Origin: Cohnella algarum | GTDB taxonomy: Bacteria > Bacillota > Bacilli > Paenibacillales > Paenibacillaceae | Length of the DNA: 64,000 nt | Reading direction: 5' to 3' | Assembly: GCF_016937515.1 (NCBI RefSeq) | Contig: NZ_JAFHKM010000002.1 | Location: 5,327,001-5,391,000 of the forward strand | In this document: in pieces, positions 33,849 to 44,188 of the stretch | How positions within the stretch are numbered: the first letter of the stretch is position 1 | Layout: every line of letters starts with the position of its first letter | The notes under the pieces: generated by a model | Told to the model about the DNA's origin: nothing | What the model saw: only the letters and a program-made list of their open reading frames with translations | Databases searched by the model: none | Position numbers and translations under genes: made by a program

Positions 33849-33942
33849 CGCGCAGCCTCCTGTGAAGTGGAATGAATGCTACAACGAATAATATGTCCAT
33901 CGCCCGTGCGCCGTATTCGCAGGAGGCCGCCGCGCAAACTTG

Positions 33943-34713
33943 TCAAATCATCCAGCCGCCGGAAAGGCCGATCACCTGGCCGGTCACATAACCCGCGTCG
34001 TCGGAAACGAGAAAACGTACCGCGTCCGCCACTTCTTCGGGCCTGGCCAGCCTTCCGAGCGGAATTTCGCCGATCAGGCCGGCTTTCTCCTCGGGGGTAA
34101 GCGCCGCCAGCATATCCGTTTCCACGGCGCCCGGGGCGACCGCGTTGACCGTGACCCCGGATCCCGCCATCTCCTTGGCCAATGCTTTCGTAAAGCTGTT
34201 GAGTCCGCCCTTGGCGGCGGAATAGGCGATTTCGCCGGCGGCGCCCGTCAGCCCCCAAATGCTGGAGAGGAACACCATCCGGCCTTGCCGGTTCCACGTC
34301 ATGGCGGGACCGAACAGCTTCGCCAGCCAGTAAGCCGATTTCAAATGAACGTTGAACAAATCGTCCCAAGCTTCTTCATCCGTATCGTCCAAGAGGCGAT
34401 AATAAGCGGTGCCGGCGCAATGAATTAAAATATCCGGTTCCAGCGACCGGCGGTCCAGTTCGCCTTTGAGCCGCTTTAGCGCTTCGCCCGAACGGACGTC
34501 CGCCTGCACGGCGAACGAATCCGTTCCGCTTAAGGACCGGCATTGCTCGGCCACTTGCTCCGCCATTTCCAACGCAGAATGGCAGTGCACGATTACCCGG
34601 GCTCCGTCGGCCGCGAGCCTTCTTGCGACCGCCGCCCCGATCCCCCGGGAGGCCCCGGTGACCAAAGCCGTTCGCGAAGAACTGAACGCTTGCGCGGAAG
34701 CTGCCAACGTCAA
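33943..34713 (-). CDS. Short-chain dehydrogenase/reductase (YmfI/FabG-like)
   Basis: This NAD(P)-dependent SDR of about 256 residues has the cofactor motif TGASRGIGAAVARRL, the HCAG motif (NAG-like), catalytic Ser in FLSSIWG, and YSAAKGG (Tyr-x3-Lys). The end GLSGGWMI is FabG-like. The frame runs upstream without a stop. TTG 34713 after GGAG overlaps the M16 peptidase stop (TTGA) and is the best start, though an ATG at 34737 is possible. Substrate unknown; position equals B. subtilis ymfI. Confidence 0.87.
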   Translation of the reverse strand: MTLAASAQAFSSSRTALVTGASRGIGAAVARRLAADGARVIVHCHSALEMAEQVAEQCRSLSGTDSFAVQADVRSGEALKRLKGELDRRSLEPDILIHCAGTAYYRLLDDTDEEAWDDLFNVHLKSAYWLAKLFGPAMTWNRQGRMVFLSSIWGLTGAAGEIAYSAAKGGLNSFTKALAKEMAGSGVTVNAVAPGAVETDMLAALTPEEKAGLIGEIPLGRLARPEEVADAVRFLVSDDAGYVTGQVIGLSGGWMI

Positions 34714-35996
34714 GTCGTTTCGCTCCGGACGACGCATACGGCGAGACGGTCCGCCTGCACGTGCTCGCGCAAACGGGCCTCGATGTCGGCCAGCGTCAGG
34801 CTTTCGTACAGGCCGACCAATTCGAACAAATCGCCGCCGCTCATGCGGTATCGCGTAAATTCGTTGGCGATCGCCTCGGGGCTGTTCAGCATTCGCAAAT
34901 AGGAGCCGATCCGCTTGCGTCTGGCCCGCTCGAACACCGCTTCGGGAATCCCGGAAGAAGCCGCGGCTTCGAGCGCGCCGGTCACTTTGGAAACCAGGGC
35001 GTCCGGATCTTTCGTATCGCCGCCGATGGCCGAAAACGCGTAGCCCGGTCCGGCGTTGAATTCGTGGCCGAAACCGTCGGAAATGAGATTTTCCTCGTAA
35101 AGCTCCTGGTACAGGGGAGAACTGGAGCCGAGCAAAATATCGAACATCAGCCTGGCCGCCAATTCCCTGCGGACCGCCTCGCTGCCGTCTCTCGGCTTGG
35201 GCGCTTCTTTGTACCCGAACAAGCATTTGGGCAACGAAACCGGAAGGCGGATTTCGTTCCGCTTCTCCCGCACCGTCAGCGGTTCCGTTTCGAAAAACCG
35301 TTCGATCTCGCCGGCTTTGGCGAACGTTTTGGCCGCTTGATTGGCTTTGACGAACGCCATCGTCGCTTCCGCGTCGACTCCGCCGACGACGAACAGCGTC
35401 ATGTTGGACGGATGGTAGAACGTTCGGTAGCAGTCGTACAGCATTTCCTTCGTAATCGAACGAACGGAAGCTTCCGTTCCGGCAATGTCGATGTGAACCG
35501 GATGGACGTTGTACAGCGCCTCGATCAGCCCGTAATAGACGCGCCAATCCGGATTGTCCCGGTACATGTTGATTTCCTGGACGATTATGCCCTTTTCCTT
35601 CTCGACGTTCGCATCCGTAAAATAGGGATTCTGGACAAAATCCAGCAGCGTCCCCAGATTCGCCTGAACATGGTCCGTCGCGCTGAACAAATAGACCGTG
35701 CGCTCGAAGCTCGTAAAGGCGTTGGCCGACGCCCCCTGCGAAGCGAACGTAGCGAAAATGTCGCCTTCGGGCTCTTCGAACATTTTATGCTCGAGAAAAT
35801 GGGCGATGCCGTCCGGCACGCGCAAATTTTCTCCGCCGGGCGGGCGAAAATGATTGTCCACGCTGCCGTAGCGGGTCGTAAAGGTGGCGTACGTTTTCGT
35901 AAAGCCCGGCTTCGGCAGCACGAATACGTCGAGGCCGTTGTCCAGCTTTTCGTAATGAAGCGTTTCCTGAAGGTTGGCGTATTGTTTGACGGCCAT
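34710..35996 (-). CDS. M16-family zinc peptidase (YmfH-like), with catalytic motif
   Basis: The 428-residue insulinase-like protein has the inverted zinc motif HFLEH (near residue 66) and the downstream Glu in EKGIIVQEINMY, so it should be the catalytic partner. It pairs with the upstream YmfF-like protein, whose stop is one base from this start (TGAAATG). M16 proteins usually act as such active/inactive pairs. Substrate unknown. Confidence 0.9.
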   Translation of the reverse strand: MAVKQYANLQETLHYEKLDNGLDVFVLPKPGFTKTYATFTTRYGSVDNHFRPPGGENLRVPDGIAHFLEHKMFEEPEGDIFATFASQGASANAFTSFERTVYLFSATDHVQANLGTLLDFVQNPYFTDANVEKEKGIIVQEINMYRDNPDWRVYYGLIEALYNVHPVHIDIAGTEASVRSITKEMLYDCYRTFYHPSNMTLFVVGGVDAEATMAFVKANQAAKTFAKAGEIERFFETEPLTVREKRNEIRLPVSLPKCLFGYKEAPKPRDGSEAVRRELAARLMFDILLGSSSPLYQELYEENLISDGFGHEFNAGPGYAFSAIGGDTKDPDALVSKVTGALEAAASSGIPEAVFERARRKRIGSYLRMLNSPEAIANEFTRYRMSGGDLFELVGLYESLTLADIEARLREHVQADRLAVCVVRSETT

Positions 35997-35997
35997 T

Positions 35998-37281
35998 TCA
36001 ATCCCCCCCTTTTCGGTCCCGCAAAAAGTAAATCGTGTCCAGCTCGACGGTTTGCGCGACCTCCGCCACCTGATCGGGGGTTACGGCATCGATTCGTTCA
36101 AGCAGACCGGCGTTCGTGCGCTCGGTTCCGGAGAGAACGTTGTTGAAATCGAAAGAAATGCGCTCGAAGGCGGAGTCCTGCAGCTCGCGCAGCTGATTGG
36201 CCAGCATCGCTTTCGTCCGTCGCATGTCGTCTTCGCCGATTTCGCCGCGGCGCATCGAAGCGAGCTGCTCCTGGATAATGCCGAGCGCCTTCTCGTAGTT
36301 GGCGATTTCGATTCCCGATTGAATCGTCAGCAACCCTTTGTGCCCGTCGAGGCGGGAGGAGGCGTAATAAGCGAGGCTTGCCTTTTCCCGGACGTTGACG
36401 AACAGCTTCGAATGCGGGAACGCCCCGAGCAGCCCGTTGTACATGAGCAAGGACGGGTAGCGTTCGTCCCCGTAAGAAAGCCCCGTCCGAAGTCCCAGGT
36501 TCAGCTTCCCTTGCCCGACGTCCAGCCGTTCGACGATTGTTTGCGGTTCGGGTCGGGCCCGCGTCAGCCGAGGCGGAGAATACGCGGCGGGAGACCTGCC
36601 GGTCAGCCTGAACGCCGCTTGCGCCAGCTTCCCGACTTCCTCAAGCGTCGTATCGCCCGATACGTACAAATCGAATGCCGCTTCGTCAAGCCAGCGTTCG
36701 TACTCGCCGTAAAGCGCGCCGGCATCGATACCGTCCAGCGCCTCCTTGCGCCCCAGGGCAAGCAGGCGGTACGGTTCGTCCTTGCACATCTCCTCGACGC
36801 AGCGCTCGGCGGCGTAACGGATTTTATCGTTGATGATCGCTTCGATCCGTTTGCGAACCGTCGTTTTCTCCGCTTCCACGTAACGCGAACGAAAATGCCC
36901 GGCTTCCAGCGCGGGCGTCGTAACCGCTTCTCCGAGGAAATCGATCGCTTCCTTGAGCAGCGGTTCGGAAGAGGACACGAAGCGATCGTTGATGATATCC
37001 AGCTTGAACTGGACGATCTGATAATCGCCGCGTTTGTAAATGTCGAAGCCGAAGCCCGCCCCGTAAAGTTCGTCCAGCCGTTCCCGGAACGAGATCGTCT
37101 CGGGATATTTCGCCGTGCCCCGGCGCAGGACGAATGGAGCGAGCGCGACCGGCGTTACCCTCGATTCCGTCAGCGGAATGCCGACGAACAACGTCAATGC
37201 GAAGGTTTTGAACCGTTTGGTCGGCAACACGTGCAAGCGCAGCCGGCCCAAGCTTCCCCGCTGGAAAGTTTCCGTAGACAA
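35998..37281 (-). CDS. M16-family peptidase-like protein (YmfF-like), catalytic motif absent
   Basis: The 427-residue protein has the M16 fold (LDELYGAGFGFDIYKRGD, LMYNGLLGAFPHSKLFVNVREKASLAYYASSRL) but no HxxEH in the first domain, so it is presumably the substrate-binding partner of the downstream YmfH-like enzyme. It starts with TTG after AAAGGGG. It is the first gene of the ymf string behind sleB. Confidence 0.88.
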   Translation of the reverse strand: MSTETFQRGSLGRLRLHVLPTKRFKTFALTLFVGIPLTESRVTPVALAPFVLRRGTAKYPETISFRERLDELYGAGFGFDIYKRGDYQIVQFKLDIINDRFVSSSEPLLKEAIDFLGEAVTTPALEAGHFRSRYVEAEKTTVRKRIEAIINDKIRYAAERCVEEMCKDEPYRLLALGRKEALDGIDAGALYGEYERWLDEAAFDLYVSGDTTLEEVGKLAQAAFRLTGRSPAAYSPPRLTRARPEPQTIVERLDVGQGKLNLGLRTGLSYGDERYPSLLMYNGLLGAFPHSKLFVNVREKASLAYYASSRLDGHKGLLTIQSGIEIANYEKALGIIQEQLASMRRGEIGEDDMRRTKAMLANQLRELQDSAFERISFDFNNVLSGTERTNAGLLERIDAVTPDQVAEVAQTVELDTIYFLRDRKGGD

Positions 37282-37373
37282 GGCATCCTACCCCTTTGGC
37301 TCAATTCCGATTCAGCCCCATTCTAACCGATGGCCAACCCGGAAGCAAATGGTTTCCAGCGATGTTTCCGTCT

Positions 37374-38165
37374 TTACCGGCAAAAGATATGCCTGCCGAT
37401 CGTTTTGTACTGCGGCCGGGTCCAAATCCACTTGGACGTCGCGGTTACGGGATTGAAATAATACAGGCATCCGTCGGTCGGATCCCACCCGCTGAGCGCG
37501 TCTTTGACGGCTTTCGCCGCGGTTTCGTTCGGCGTTAAATAAATTTGTCCGTCGGCCACTGCCGTAAACGCGCCCGGCTGAAAGATGACGCTCGACACCG
37601 TATTCGGAAATTCCGACGCGCGAACGCGGTTCAAAATGACCGCGGCCACCGCGACCTGCCCTTCGTACGGCTCGCCGCGGGCTTCGCCGTAAACGGCGTT
37701 GGCCATAATTTTCAAATCGCTTGCGGACAAGCCCAAATTGTTGGAAGCGGGAAGATCGTTCTCGGCGGCCGCCTGGCCTCCCCCGCCTCCCGCGGCATTC
37801 CCCGCGTTTCCGCCCCCGGCTCCCGGCGGCAGCTCGTCGGCCGTCGGCTTCCAGTTTTTCGTCGCTTCCCACAGCTTCAGCTTCGTTTTCGCGCCGACGA
37901 CGCCGTCGGCCTTCATCCCGAATTTCCATTGGAACCATTTGACGGAATTCAGCGTGGCGGAACCGAATTGTCCGTCGACCTTGCCGTTGTAATAGCCGAG
38001 AAACTTCAGCCGGCCTTGCAATTCGTATACGTCCTTGCCGGACGAGCCTTGCTTCAGAATCGTATTGCCGAACGTTTCCAGCGTATCGTTCGAGCTTTCC
38101 AGCGTATACAGCCCGAGCAGGCCGAGAACGAGGCAAAGCGATACAATTACCAGACGATAGCCCAT
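37374..38165 (-). CDS. sleB: Spore cortex-lytic enzyme SleB
   Basis: This lytic transglycosylase degrades cortex peptidoglycan during germination. From ATG 38165 it has 263 residues: a hydrophobic signal/anchor (about 3-22), a PG_binding_1 domain (YELQGRLKFLGYYNGKVDG, about 47-100), a Gly/Pro/Ala linker (about 112-137), and a Hydrolase_2 domain with catalytic Glu161 (AVYGEARGEP). The frame opens at a TTG at 38192 without a ribosome binding site. YpeB is not encoded next to it. A consensus SigG promoter fits forespore expression. Confidence 0.92.
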   Translation of the reverse strand: MGYRLVIVSLCLVLGLLGLYTLESSNDTLETFGNTILKQGSSGKDVYELQGRLKFLGYYNGKVDGQFGSATLNSVKWFQWKFGMKADGVVGAKTKLKLWEATKNWKPTADELPPGAGGGNAGNAAGGGGGQAAAENDLPASNNLGLSASDLKIMANAVYGEARGEPYEGQVAVAAVILNRVRASEFPNTVSSVIFQPGAFTAVADGQIYLTPNETAAKAVKDALSGWDPTDGCLYYFNPVTATSKWIWTRPQYKTIGRHIFCR

Positions 38166-38232
38166 GACTTGTGTCACGCCTTTCCCAGTCAATTGATGCG
38201 GCTCGCTAACAAACAGCCGTGTTCATTGTCTC

Positions 38233-38262
38233 TAGTATGAGAAAGGGGACCCCCGGTTATAC
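38233..38262 (-). promoter_or_regulatory. SigG promoter of sleB
   Basis: Minus strand GTATA (38258-38262), 18-nt spacer, CATACTA (38233-38239). Both match the forespore SigG consensus. Confidence 0.82.
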
Positions 38263-38298
38263 GCCTTTTTCCTGACGAGGATTTCATTGAAAAAAAGA

Positions 38299-38325
38299 CA
38301 AAAAACCCGCGGCGGGAGCCGCGGG
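38299..38325 (-). terminator. Terminator of spoIIIE
   Basis: On the minus strand CCCGCGGC and GCCGCGGG pair around TCCC and are followed by TTTTTTG, just beyond the stop. Confidence 0.9.
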
Positions 38326-38346
38326 CGGGGCGTTGCAAATTCGGCT

Positions 38347-41072
38347 TCAGGAGGAAGCCCGGTTGTTCATTTGGTACTGTTCCAGGCTCGTCAGCACTTC
38401 GCGCGGTTTGCTTCCTTCGTAAGGGCCGACGATGCCTTTGGCTTCCATATAGTCGATCAGCCTCGCCGCGCGCGTATAGCCGATTCGCATGCGCCGCTGA
38501 AGGAGCGAGACGGAAGCTTGCTTTGCCTCGAGGACGATCGAAACCGCCTGGTCGAACAGCTCGTCGGCGACCTCCTGGGCTTCGCTTTCCGATTCTTCTC
38601 CGACCTCGGGCACGAGCTCCTCGTCGTATTCGGCTTCCGCCTGGCCGCGGACATGGGAGACGACGGCCTCCACCTCGGAATCCGACAGAAACGCGCCCTG
38701 CACCCGGATCGGCTTCGACGATCCCATCGGGAGAAACAGCATGTCTCCCCGTCCGAGCAGCTTTTCCGCGCCGACCATGTCCAGGATCGTCCGCGAATCG
38801 ACCTGCGACGAGACGCCGAACGCGATCCGGCTCGGAATGTTCGCCTTGATGACGCCGGTAATGACGTCGACCGAAGGGCGCTGCGTGGCGATGATGAGAT
38901 GGATGCCGGCGGCGCGGGCCATCTGCGCCAGCCGCATGATGGCGTCCTCCACGTCGCCGGCGGCGACCATCATCAAATCGGCGAGCTCGTCCACGATGAC
39001 GACGTAGTACGGAAGCACGCCGTCGGGATTGCCTCCGTTCGTCATCAGCGTGTTGTAGCCCTCGATGTTGCGGGTGCCGGACTTGGAAAACTTCTCGTAT
39101 CTCTTTTCCATTTCGACGACGACTTTTTTGAGCGCGAGCGCCGCCCTGCGCGGATCGGTGACGACCGGCGCGAGCAAGTGCGGAATGCCGTTGTACACGT
39201 TCAGCTCGACCATTTTCGGGTCGATCATCAAAAACTTCACTTCGTCGGGCTTCGCCTTGTACAGGATGCTGGCGATGATCCCGTTGATGCATACCGATTT
39301 GCCCGAACCCGTCGCGCCGGCGACGAGCAAATGGGGCATTCGCGCCAGGTTGCCGACGATCGGGGTGCCGGAAATGTCGCGGCCGAAGGCAATCGACAGC
39401 CTGCTCTGCGCGTCCCGAAATTCCTGCGTTTCCAGCACTTCGCGCAGCGTGACGACGCTCACTTCCGAATTCGGCACCTCGATGCCGATCGCGGATTTGC
39501 CCGGAATCGGCGCCTCCATGCGGATATCCTTGGCGGCAAGCGCCAGCGCGATGTCGTCCGTCAAATTGACGATGCGGCTGACTTTGACGCCTACGTCCGG
39601 CTGCAGCTCGTAGCGGGTAACGGCCGGGCCGCGCGCGACGTCCAGCACTTTCGCCCTGACGCCGAAGCTTTCCAGCGTGGCTTCGAGCTTGCGGGCGGTG
39701 TCGCGCGTATCCGCCGAGCTGCCGCCCCTTCCGCCGCCCTGCGGCTTGTTCAGCAGATGAAGAGGCGGGATGCGGTACGGCTTTTTCGGTTTATGTATCG
39801 GTTTCGGCGCCGCGGCTCCGGCCTCTCCCGCCGAATTCCCCGATCCTTCCGCCGCCGCTTGCGAGCCTTGGTCGGCCTCTTCGGGCGAAGGCGTCATGAT
39901 TTCGCCGGTTTCGGGATCGATCGGCGGATAAGCTTCGTCTTCCGAAACGTACGCTTTCTCCCCGAAGGAGCCGAGGCGGTCGTTTTCGCCTTCTTCGTAC
40001 CGTTCCTCGTCGTACGAATCCTGCATCCAGGCCGGACTTTCCGCGTCCTCGCCGTCCTCGTCGTCCCAGCGATCGTCTTCCGCGGGCATCGGCTCCCGGA
40101 CGGCGTTCGGAACCGGCTCCTGCTTGAACGCAGGCTCCCCGTCCGAAAACAGGCGGCTTACGGATTCGTCGGGCTCGCGCGCGGACGAGGAGTTTCGTTT
40201 CGCGTGGATATTGACTTTCGGACCGGCGGCCGGATACACGATCGGCTCGTCGTCCTCCTCCGCGTCGAACGCCTCCTTGTCCTCTCCCCGTGAAACACTT
40301 GAAAAAACACCGATTTCTTTCCTTGCTTCGGTTCGAGCGGCGGCTCGCCGTCAAGCGGATCTTCCGCCATCGCCATCGGGACGGCCGGTTTCTTTTTCTT
40401 CTCTTTGACCGGAACGGCTTTGGCGCGCAGCGCCTTCGCTCCGGACGAGAAGCGGGTCGCCAGCCGCGGAGCGATCCGCTGCAGGAACGTTTTGACGGCT
40501 TTCAGCATGTCCACGTAGGAACGGTTCGTGACCAGCATGATCGCGATGGCGAATTCGATCAGCAGGACGAACTTCGAGCCGTAATAGCCGAACAGCCAGT
40601 ACAGGATCGAATATTGCAAGGCGCCAAGCAAGCCCCCGCCGACATCCTTTTCCCAAATGCGGACTTCGGGCTCGATCGGGGCTTGCCAAATTTGCTCGTA
40701 CAGCTGGCTCATCGACTGGCTCATAATCGTCGAGGGACTGACCGCGTCCAGCGGATCGAGCCGGGCGTCGACGAAGCCCATCGCGCTCCAGAGCGCAAAA
40801 GCGAGCGACAGGAGCACGACCCCGGTACGCCGGGACGTCCAGCCCTTCGGCCACTTTCGCTTGATCATGACATGCAAACCCAGCCAAATGCCGACGAGGG
40901 CGATCAAAAAATAAAACTGCCCAAGCAAATAGGCGAACAGCTTGGACAAGGAACGCCCTCCCGCCGCTTCTCCGTACAGAGCGATGACCGAGAGCGTAAT
41001 CAGGACGATGCCGTAAATTTCGTACTTTAAGGTCGCTCCGAACGAGGCCTTCTTGCGTTTGCGCTTGGCCAA
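38347..41072 (-). pseudogene. spoIIIE: DNA translocase SpoIIIE/FtsK, with a one-base frameshift in the linker
   Basis: SpoIIIE pumps the chromosome into the forespore. The N-terminal frame (from a TTG at 41072 after GGGAGG, or 41096) carries about four membrane helices and runs through [16 protein letters not shown]. The C-terminal frame, open from about 40310, carries the acidic linker, the motor with Walker A GATGSGKS and Walker [11 protein letters not shown], and the gamma winged-helix ([21 protein letters not shown]). Both halves are well conserved, but one base is missing near 40270-40310. A T6 run at 40302-40307 (minus-strand reading) is a candidate site. It could be sequencing error or recent loss. 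Confidence 0.88.
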
Positions 41073-41100
41073 GTTTGCCACCTCCCGGTACACCATTATA

Positions 41101-41379
41101 TCACAGTTGTCCGGAGGTTTCAGTCGTACCGGAGAAGGAACCTTCCGTTTGCTTGCCCGCGGCGCCCGCGCCGAAATGGATCGTTTGGCCCGGCGCGAGC
41201 TCCGGTCTCAAGTAAGCGTCGAGCGGAGCCGACACGAGCCGCACGATTCGCCCGATGCCGGGGGCGACCGGGGCGACAAGCATCGTCATTCCGCCGAACG
41301 CCACCTCCACCATAGGTTCGCGGACGCTGTCGAATCCTTCGAGCACCCGCTCGGCCGGCATGCACGTATACAGAATCAC
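41101..41379 (-). CDS. ylzJ: YlzJ-like protein
   Basis: This small protein of 92 residues has the family start [17 protein letters not shown] and the central [17 protein letters not shown]. Its ATG overlaps the tepA stop (ATGA), and spoIIIE starts 28 bp later. The same tepA-ylzJ-spoIIIE order is found in B. subtilis. Function unknown. Confidence 0.85.
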   Translation of the reverse strand: MILYTCMPAERVLEGFDSVREPMVEVAFGGMTMLVAPVAPGIGRIVRLVSAPLDAYLRPELAPGQTIHFGAGAAGKQTEGSFSGTTETSGQL

Positions 41380-42125
41380 TGCACCGCCCCTCCTTCCTGC
41401 TGCCGCAGGGCGATGTTTTCCGCGATCCGGCGCTTCAATTCCTTCAACGCGCTGCCGATGCCGCCGATTTCGTCGATCAGGCCGTTGCGCACCGCCTCGG
41501 TTCCGACGATCGTCGTCCCGATATCCCGCGTCAGCTCCCCCGTTCTGAACATCAGCTCTTTGAACGTTTCTTCCGGTATCCGGGAATGCTTCGTGACGAA
41601 GCGGACGACGCGCTCCTGCATTTTTTCCAAATATTCGAACGTTTGCGGAACTCCGATAATAAGGCCGTTCAGCCGGATCGGATGAATCGTCATCGTCGCC
41701 GTTTCCGCAATGAACGTGTAATCGGCCGACACGGCGATCGGCACTCCGATCGAATGGCCGCCGCCGAGCACGACGGCTACTTTAGGCTTCGACAGGGACG
41801 CGATCATTTCGGCGATGGCCAATCCCGCCTCCACGTCTCCCCCGACCGTATTCAGCACGATCAAAATGCCTTCGATTTTGGGGCTTTGTTCCGCTGCGAC
41901 GAGTTGCGGAATGATATGCTCGTATTTCGTCGTCTTGTTTTGCGGCGGCAGCATCAGATGTCCCTCCACCTGTCCGATGATGGTCAGGCAAAAGACGTTC
42001 GATTCGGGAGCGGGCACCGTCGTTTGCCCGAGCTGCACGACGTTGTCGACCGGTTGAGGCGGACGGTTCTCCGGGCCCGGGACGGGCTGTTCGGCCTTCG
42101 TTTCCGCCGTTTCATTCTGGCTCAT
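41376..42125 (-). CDS. tepA: ClpP-family serine protease TepA
   Basis: The 249-residue ClpP-like protein is implicated in B. subtilis in signal-peptide degradation and secretion. It has a proline-rich N-terminus (about 1-42), [18 protein letters not shown], the catalytic Ser125 (GGGHSIGVP) and His148 (TIHPI). Its ribosome binding site AAGGAGG is immediately preceded by a 9-bp hairpin. Confidence 0.9.
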   Translation of the reverse strand: MSQNETAETKAEQPVPGPENRPPQPVDNVVQLGQTTVPAPESNVFCLTIIGQVEGHLMLPPQNKTTKYEHIIPQLVAAEQSPKIEGILIVLNTVGGDVEAGLAIAEMIASLSKPKVAVVLGGGHSIGVPIAVSADYTFIAETATMTIHPIRLNGLIIGVPQTFEYLEKMQERVVRFVTKHSRIPEETFKELMFRTGELTRDIGTTIVGTEAVRNGLIDEIGGIGSALKELKRRIAENIALRQQEGGAVQ

Positions 42126-42138
42126 AGCTTGCCTCCTT

Positions 42139-42162
42139 AAGCCGCGCAGTCAGGCGCGGCTT
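42139..42162 (-). promoter_or_regulatory. Hairpin touching the tepA ribosome binding site
   Basis: Arms AAGCCGCGC and GCGCGGCTT enclose six bases and end directly at AAGGAGG on the minus strand. There is no T-tract, so it is not a normal terminator. It may influence tepA translation or mark an RNA-processing site. Confidence 0.45.
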
Positions 42163-42211
42163 GACATAGTATGGGCTTAAGGAAACCGAATATGCGGGGA
42201 AAAACGCGCAA

Positions 42212-42239
42212 ATCCCCTTGCCTTGGTAGGCAAGGGGAT
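42212..42239 (-). terminator. Hairpin after the RNase J gene
   Basis: Arms ATCCCCTTGCC and GGCAAGGGGAT are perfect with a six-base loop. A T5 run follows only after about 9 nt, so termination may be partial and tepA may be read from upstream. Confidence 0.6.
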
Positions 42240-42268
42240 GTGTGGTTTGAGTGTGGGTCACGCGTCCA

Positions 42269-43948
42269 TTATACTTCCATAATGATCGGGAGAATCATCG
42301 GTCTTCTTCTTGTTTGTTCATACAGGAAACGTCCGAGCGCTTCCTTGACGTTCGTTTTGAGCGATGCCCATTCGTTTACGTTTTCGTTCATCAGCTTTTG
42401 CAGCGTGCCGGAAACGATTCGATTCGCTTCCTCGAGCAAGCCTTCGGATTCCCGGACGTAGACGAAGCCGCGGGAAATGATATCCGGGCCCGACAGAATC
42501 GAGCCGTCCTGCTTGGACAACGTAACGACGACGACGAGAATGCCATCCTGGGACAAAAGCTTGCGGTCGCGAAGGACGATATTGCCTACGTCGCCTACCC
42601 CGAGACCGTCGATCAGGACGTTGCCCGAAGGAATTTTCGCGCCTTTCCGCGCCGCGCCGTTCTGGATTTCGACCGTATCCCCGATATCGAGCAGGAAGAT
42701 GTTCTCCTTCTCGATGCCGACCGATTCGCCGAGCAAGGCGTGATGCTTCAGCATCCGGTACTCCCCGTGAACCGGGATGAAATATTTCGGGCGAATGAGG
42801 TTGAGCATCAGCTTCAGCTCTTCCTGGCTGCCGTGGCCGGATACGTGCACGCCGGATACGGAGCCGGGCCCGTAAATGACGGACGCGCCCAAACGCATCA
42901 GTTCGTCGACCGTGCGGCCGACATATTTCTCGTTCCCCGGGATCGGCGTCGCCGAGATGACGACGGTGTCTCCCGGCATGATATCCACTTTGCGGTGGGT
43001 GGAGCGGGCCATGCGGGTCAAGGCGGACATCGGTTCGCCCTGGCTGCCGGTCGACAAAATGACGACGCGGTCCGCCGGCAGCTTGTTCACCTCTTCCGGT
43101 TCGATCAGCATGCCTTCCGGAATTTCCAGATAGCCGAGCTCCGAAGCGATCGAAACGACGTTGACCATGCTTCTTCCGATGACGGCCATTTTCCGGCGGG
43201 TTTCCATCGCCGCGTTGATCACCTGCTGAATCCGGTGCACGTTCGAGGCGAAGGTCGCCACGACGACGCGCTGTTTGGATCTGCGGAAAATTTCCTCCAG
43301 TTCCTTGCCGATGCTGCTCTCCGACGGCGTAAACCCCGGACGTTCCGCATTCGTGCTGTCCGACAGCAGCGCGACGACGCCGCGGTTGCCGATTTCGGCC
43401 ATCCGTTGCAGATCCGCATATTGCCCGTTAACCGGCGTATGGTCGAACTTGAAGTCTCCGGTGTGGACGACGACGCCCTCCGGCGTATCGAGACACACGC
43501 CGACCGAATCCGGAATGCTGTGATTCGTCCGGAAAAAGCTCGCCTTGATCGTGCCGAACTGCAATTCGGATTCCGCGGTGATGACATGGCGCTTGGTTTC
43601 TCCCAGCAAGCCGGCTTCCTTCAGCTTGTTCTCGACGAGCCCCAACGTAAGCCGCGTCCCGTAGATCGGGATATTCAAATGCTTCAGGACGTACGGCAAG
43701 CCGCCGATATGGTCTTCGTGTCCGTGAGTAAGCAGGATCGCCCGCACTTTGTCGCGATTCTCGGTCAAGTACGAAATATCCGGTATGACGACATCGATGC
43801 CCAGCATTTCCTCTTCGGGAAATTTCAGGCCCGCATCGACGATGACGATGTCGTTTCCGTGCTGGATGCCGTACATGTTTTTGCCGATTTCGCCGACGCC
43901 GCCCAGTGCGAAAATAAGTAATTTGTCTTGGTTGTTCTTCTTAGACAA
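42269..43948 (-). CDS. rnjB: Ribonuclease J (RnjB-position paralogue)
   Basis: This is a metallo-beta-lactamase/beta-CASP ribonuclease with 5'-exo and endo activity in RNA maturation and decay. It has 559 residues: the zinc motif THGHEDHIGG at 74-83, HTGDFKFDHTP, the beta-CASP segment (LSDSTNAERPGFTPSE, STGSQGEPMSAL, PVHGEYRMLKHH) and a C-terminal domain. It starts with TTG after GTAGGAGG. The dapA-rnjB-tepA context matches B. subtilis rnjB (ymfA), which is why I use that symbol; sequence alone does not separate J1 from J2. Confidence 0.88.
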   Translation of the reverse strand: MSKKNNQDKLLIFALGGVGEIGKNMYGIQHGNDIVIVDAGLKFPEEEMLGIDVVIPDISYLTENRDKVRAILLTHGHEDHIGGLPYVLKHLNIPIYGTRLTLGLVENKLKEAGLLGETKRHVITAESELQFGTIKASFFRTNHSIPDSVGVCLDTPEGVVVHTGDFKFDHTPVNGQYADLQRMAEIGNRGVVALLSDSTNAERPGFTPSESSIGKELEEIFRRSKQRVVVATFASNVHRIQQVINAAMETRRKMAVIGRSMVNVVSIASELGYLEIPEGMLIEPEEVNKLPADRVVILSTGSQGEPMSALTRMARSTHRKVDIMPGDTVVISATPIPGNEKYVGRTVDELMRLGASVIYGPGSVSGVHVSGHGSQEELKLMLNLIRPKYFIPVHGEYRMLKHHALLGESVGIEKENIFLLDIGDTVEIQNGAARKGAKIPSGNVLIDGLGVGDVGNIVLRDRKLLSQDGILVVVVTLSKQDGSILSGPDIISRGFVYVRESEGLLEEANRIVSGTLQKLMNENVNEWASLKTNVKEALGRFLYEQTRRRPMILPIIMEV

Positions 43949-44041
43949 GTCTGGTACCTCCTACGTTAAGTCGACGATCCCGCTCATTATGGAATTGTCA
44001 AGTTGCAAAAAATTAATAGCCGCACCCATTCACTCACCAAT

Positions 44042-44071
44042 ATTATACATGATGCGATTTGAGGAATTCAA
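44042..44071 (-). promoter_or_regulatory. SigA promoter of rnjB
   Basis: Minus strand TTGAAT (44066-44071), 18-nt spacer, consensus TATAAT (44042-44047). Confidence 0.7.
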
Positions 44072-44188
44072 GGCAGCTTCTTCGCCCGATAATCCTGTCG
44101 GCTCCTATTGTTCCCTCAAGCCGCTTTGCCGATGCTTCCTCTTTCGCGACGGCTCGGATTCTCGTCCGGCTCCTCGGTTACCCCCCGA

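Noticed and set aside
38287..40293. 668-codon plus-strand ORF
   Set aside because: Antisense to the conserved SpoIIIE motor; begins within its terminator.
40250..40310. Programmed ribosomal frameshift in spoIIIE
   Set aside because: No clear slippery heptamer with stimulatory structure; two other genes show the same kind of single-base loss, so error or decay is simpler.
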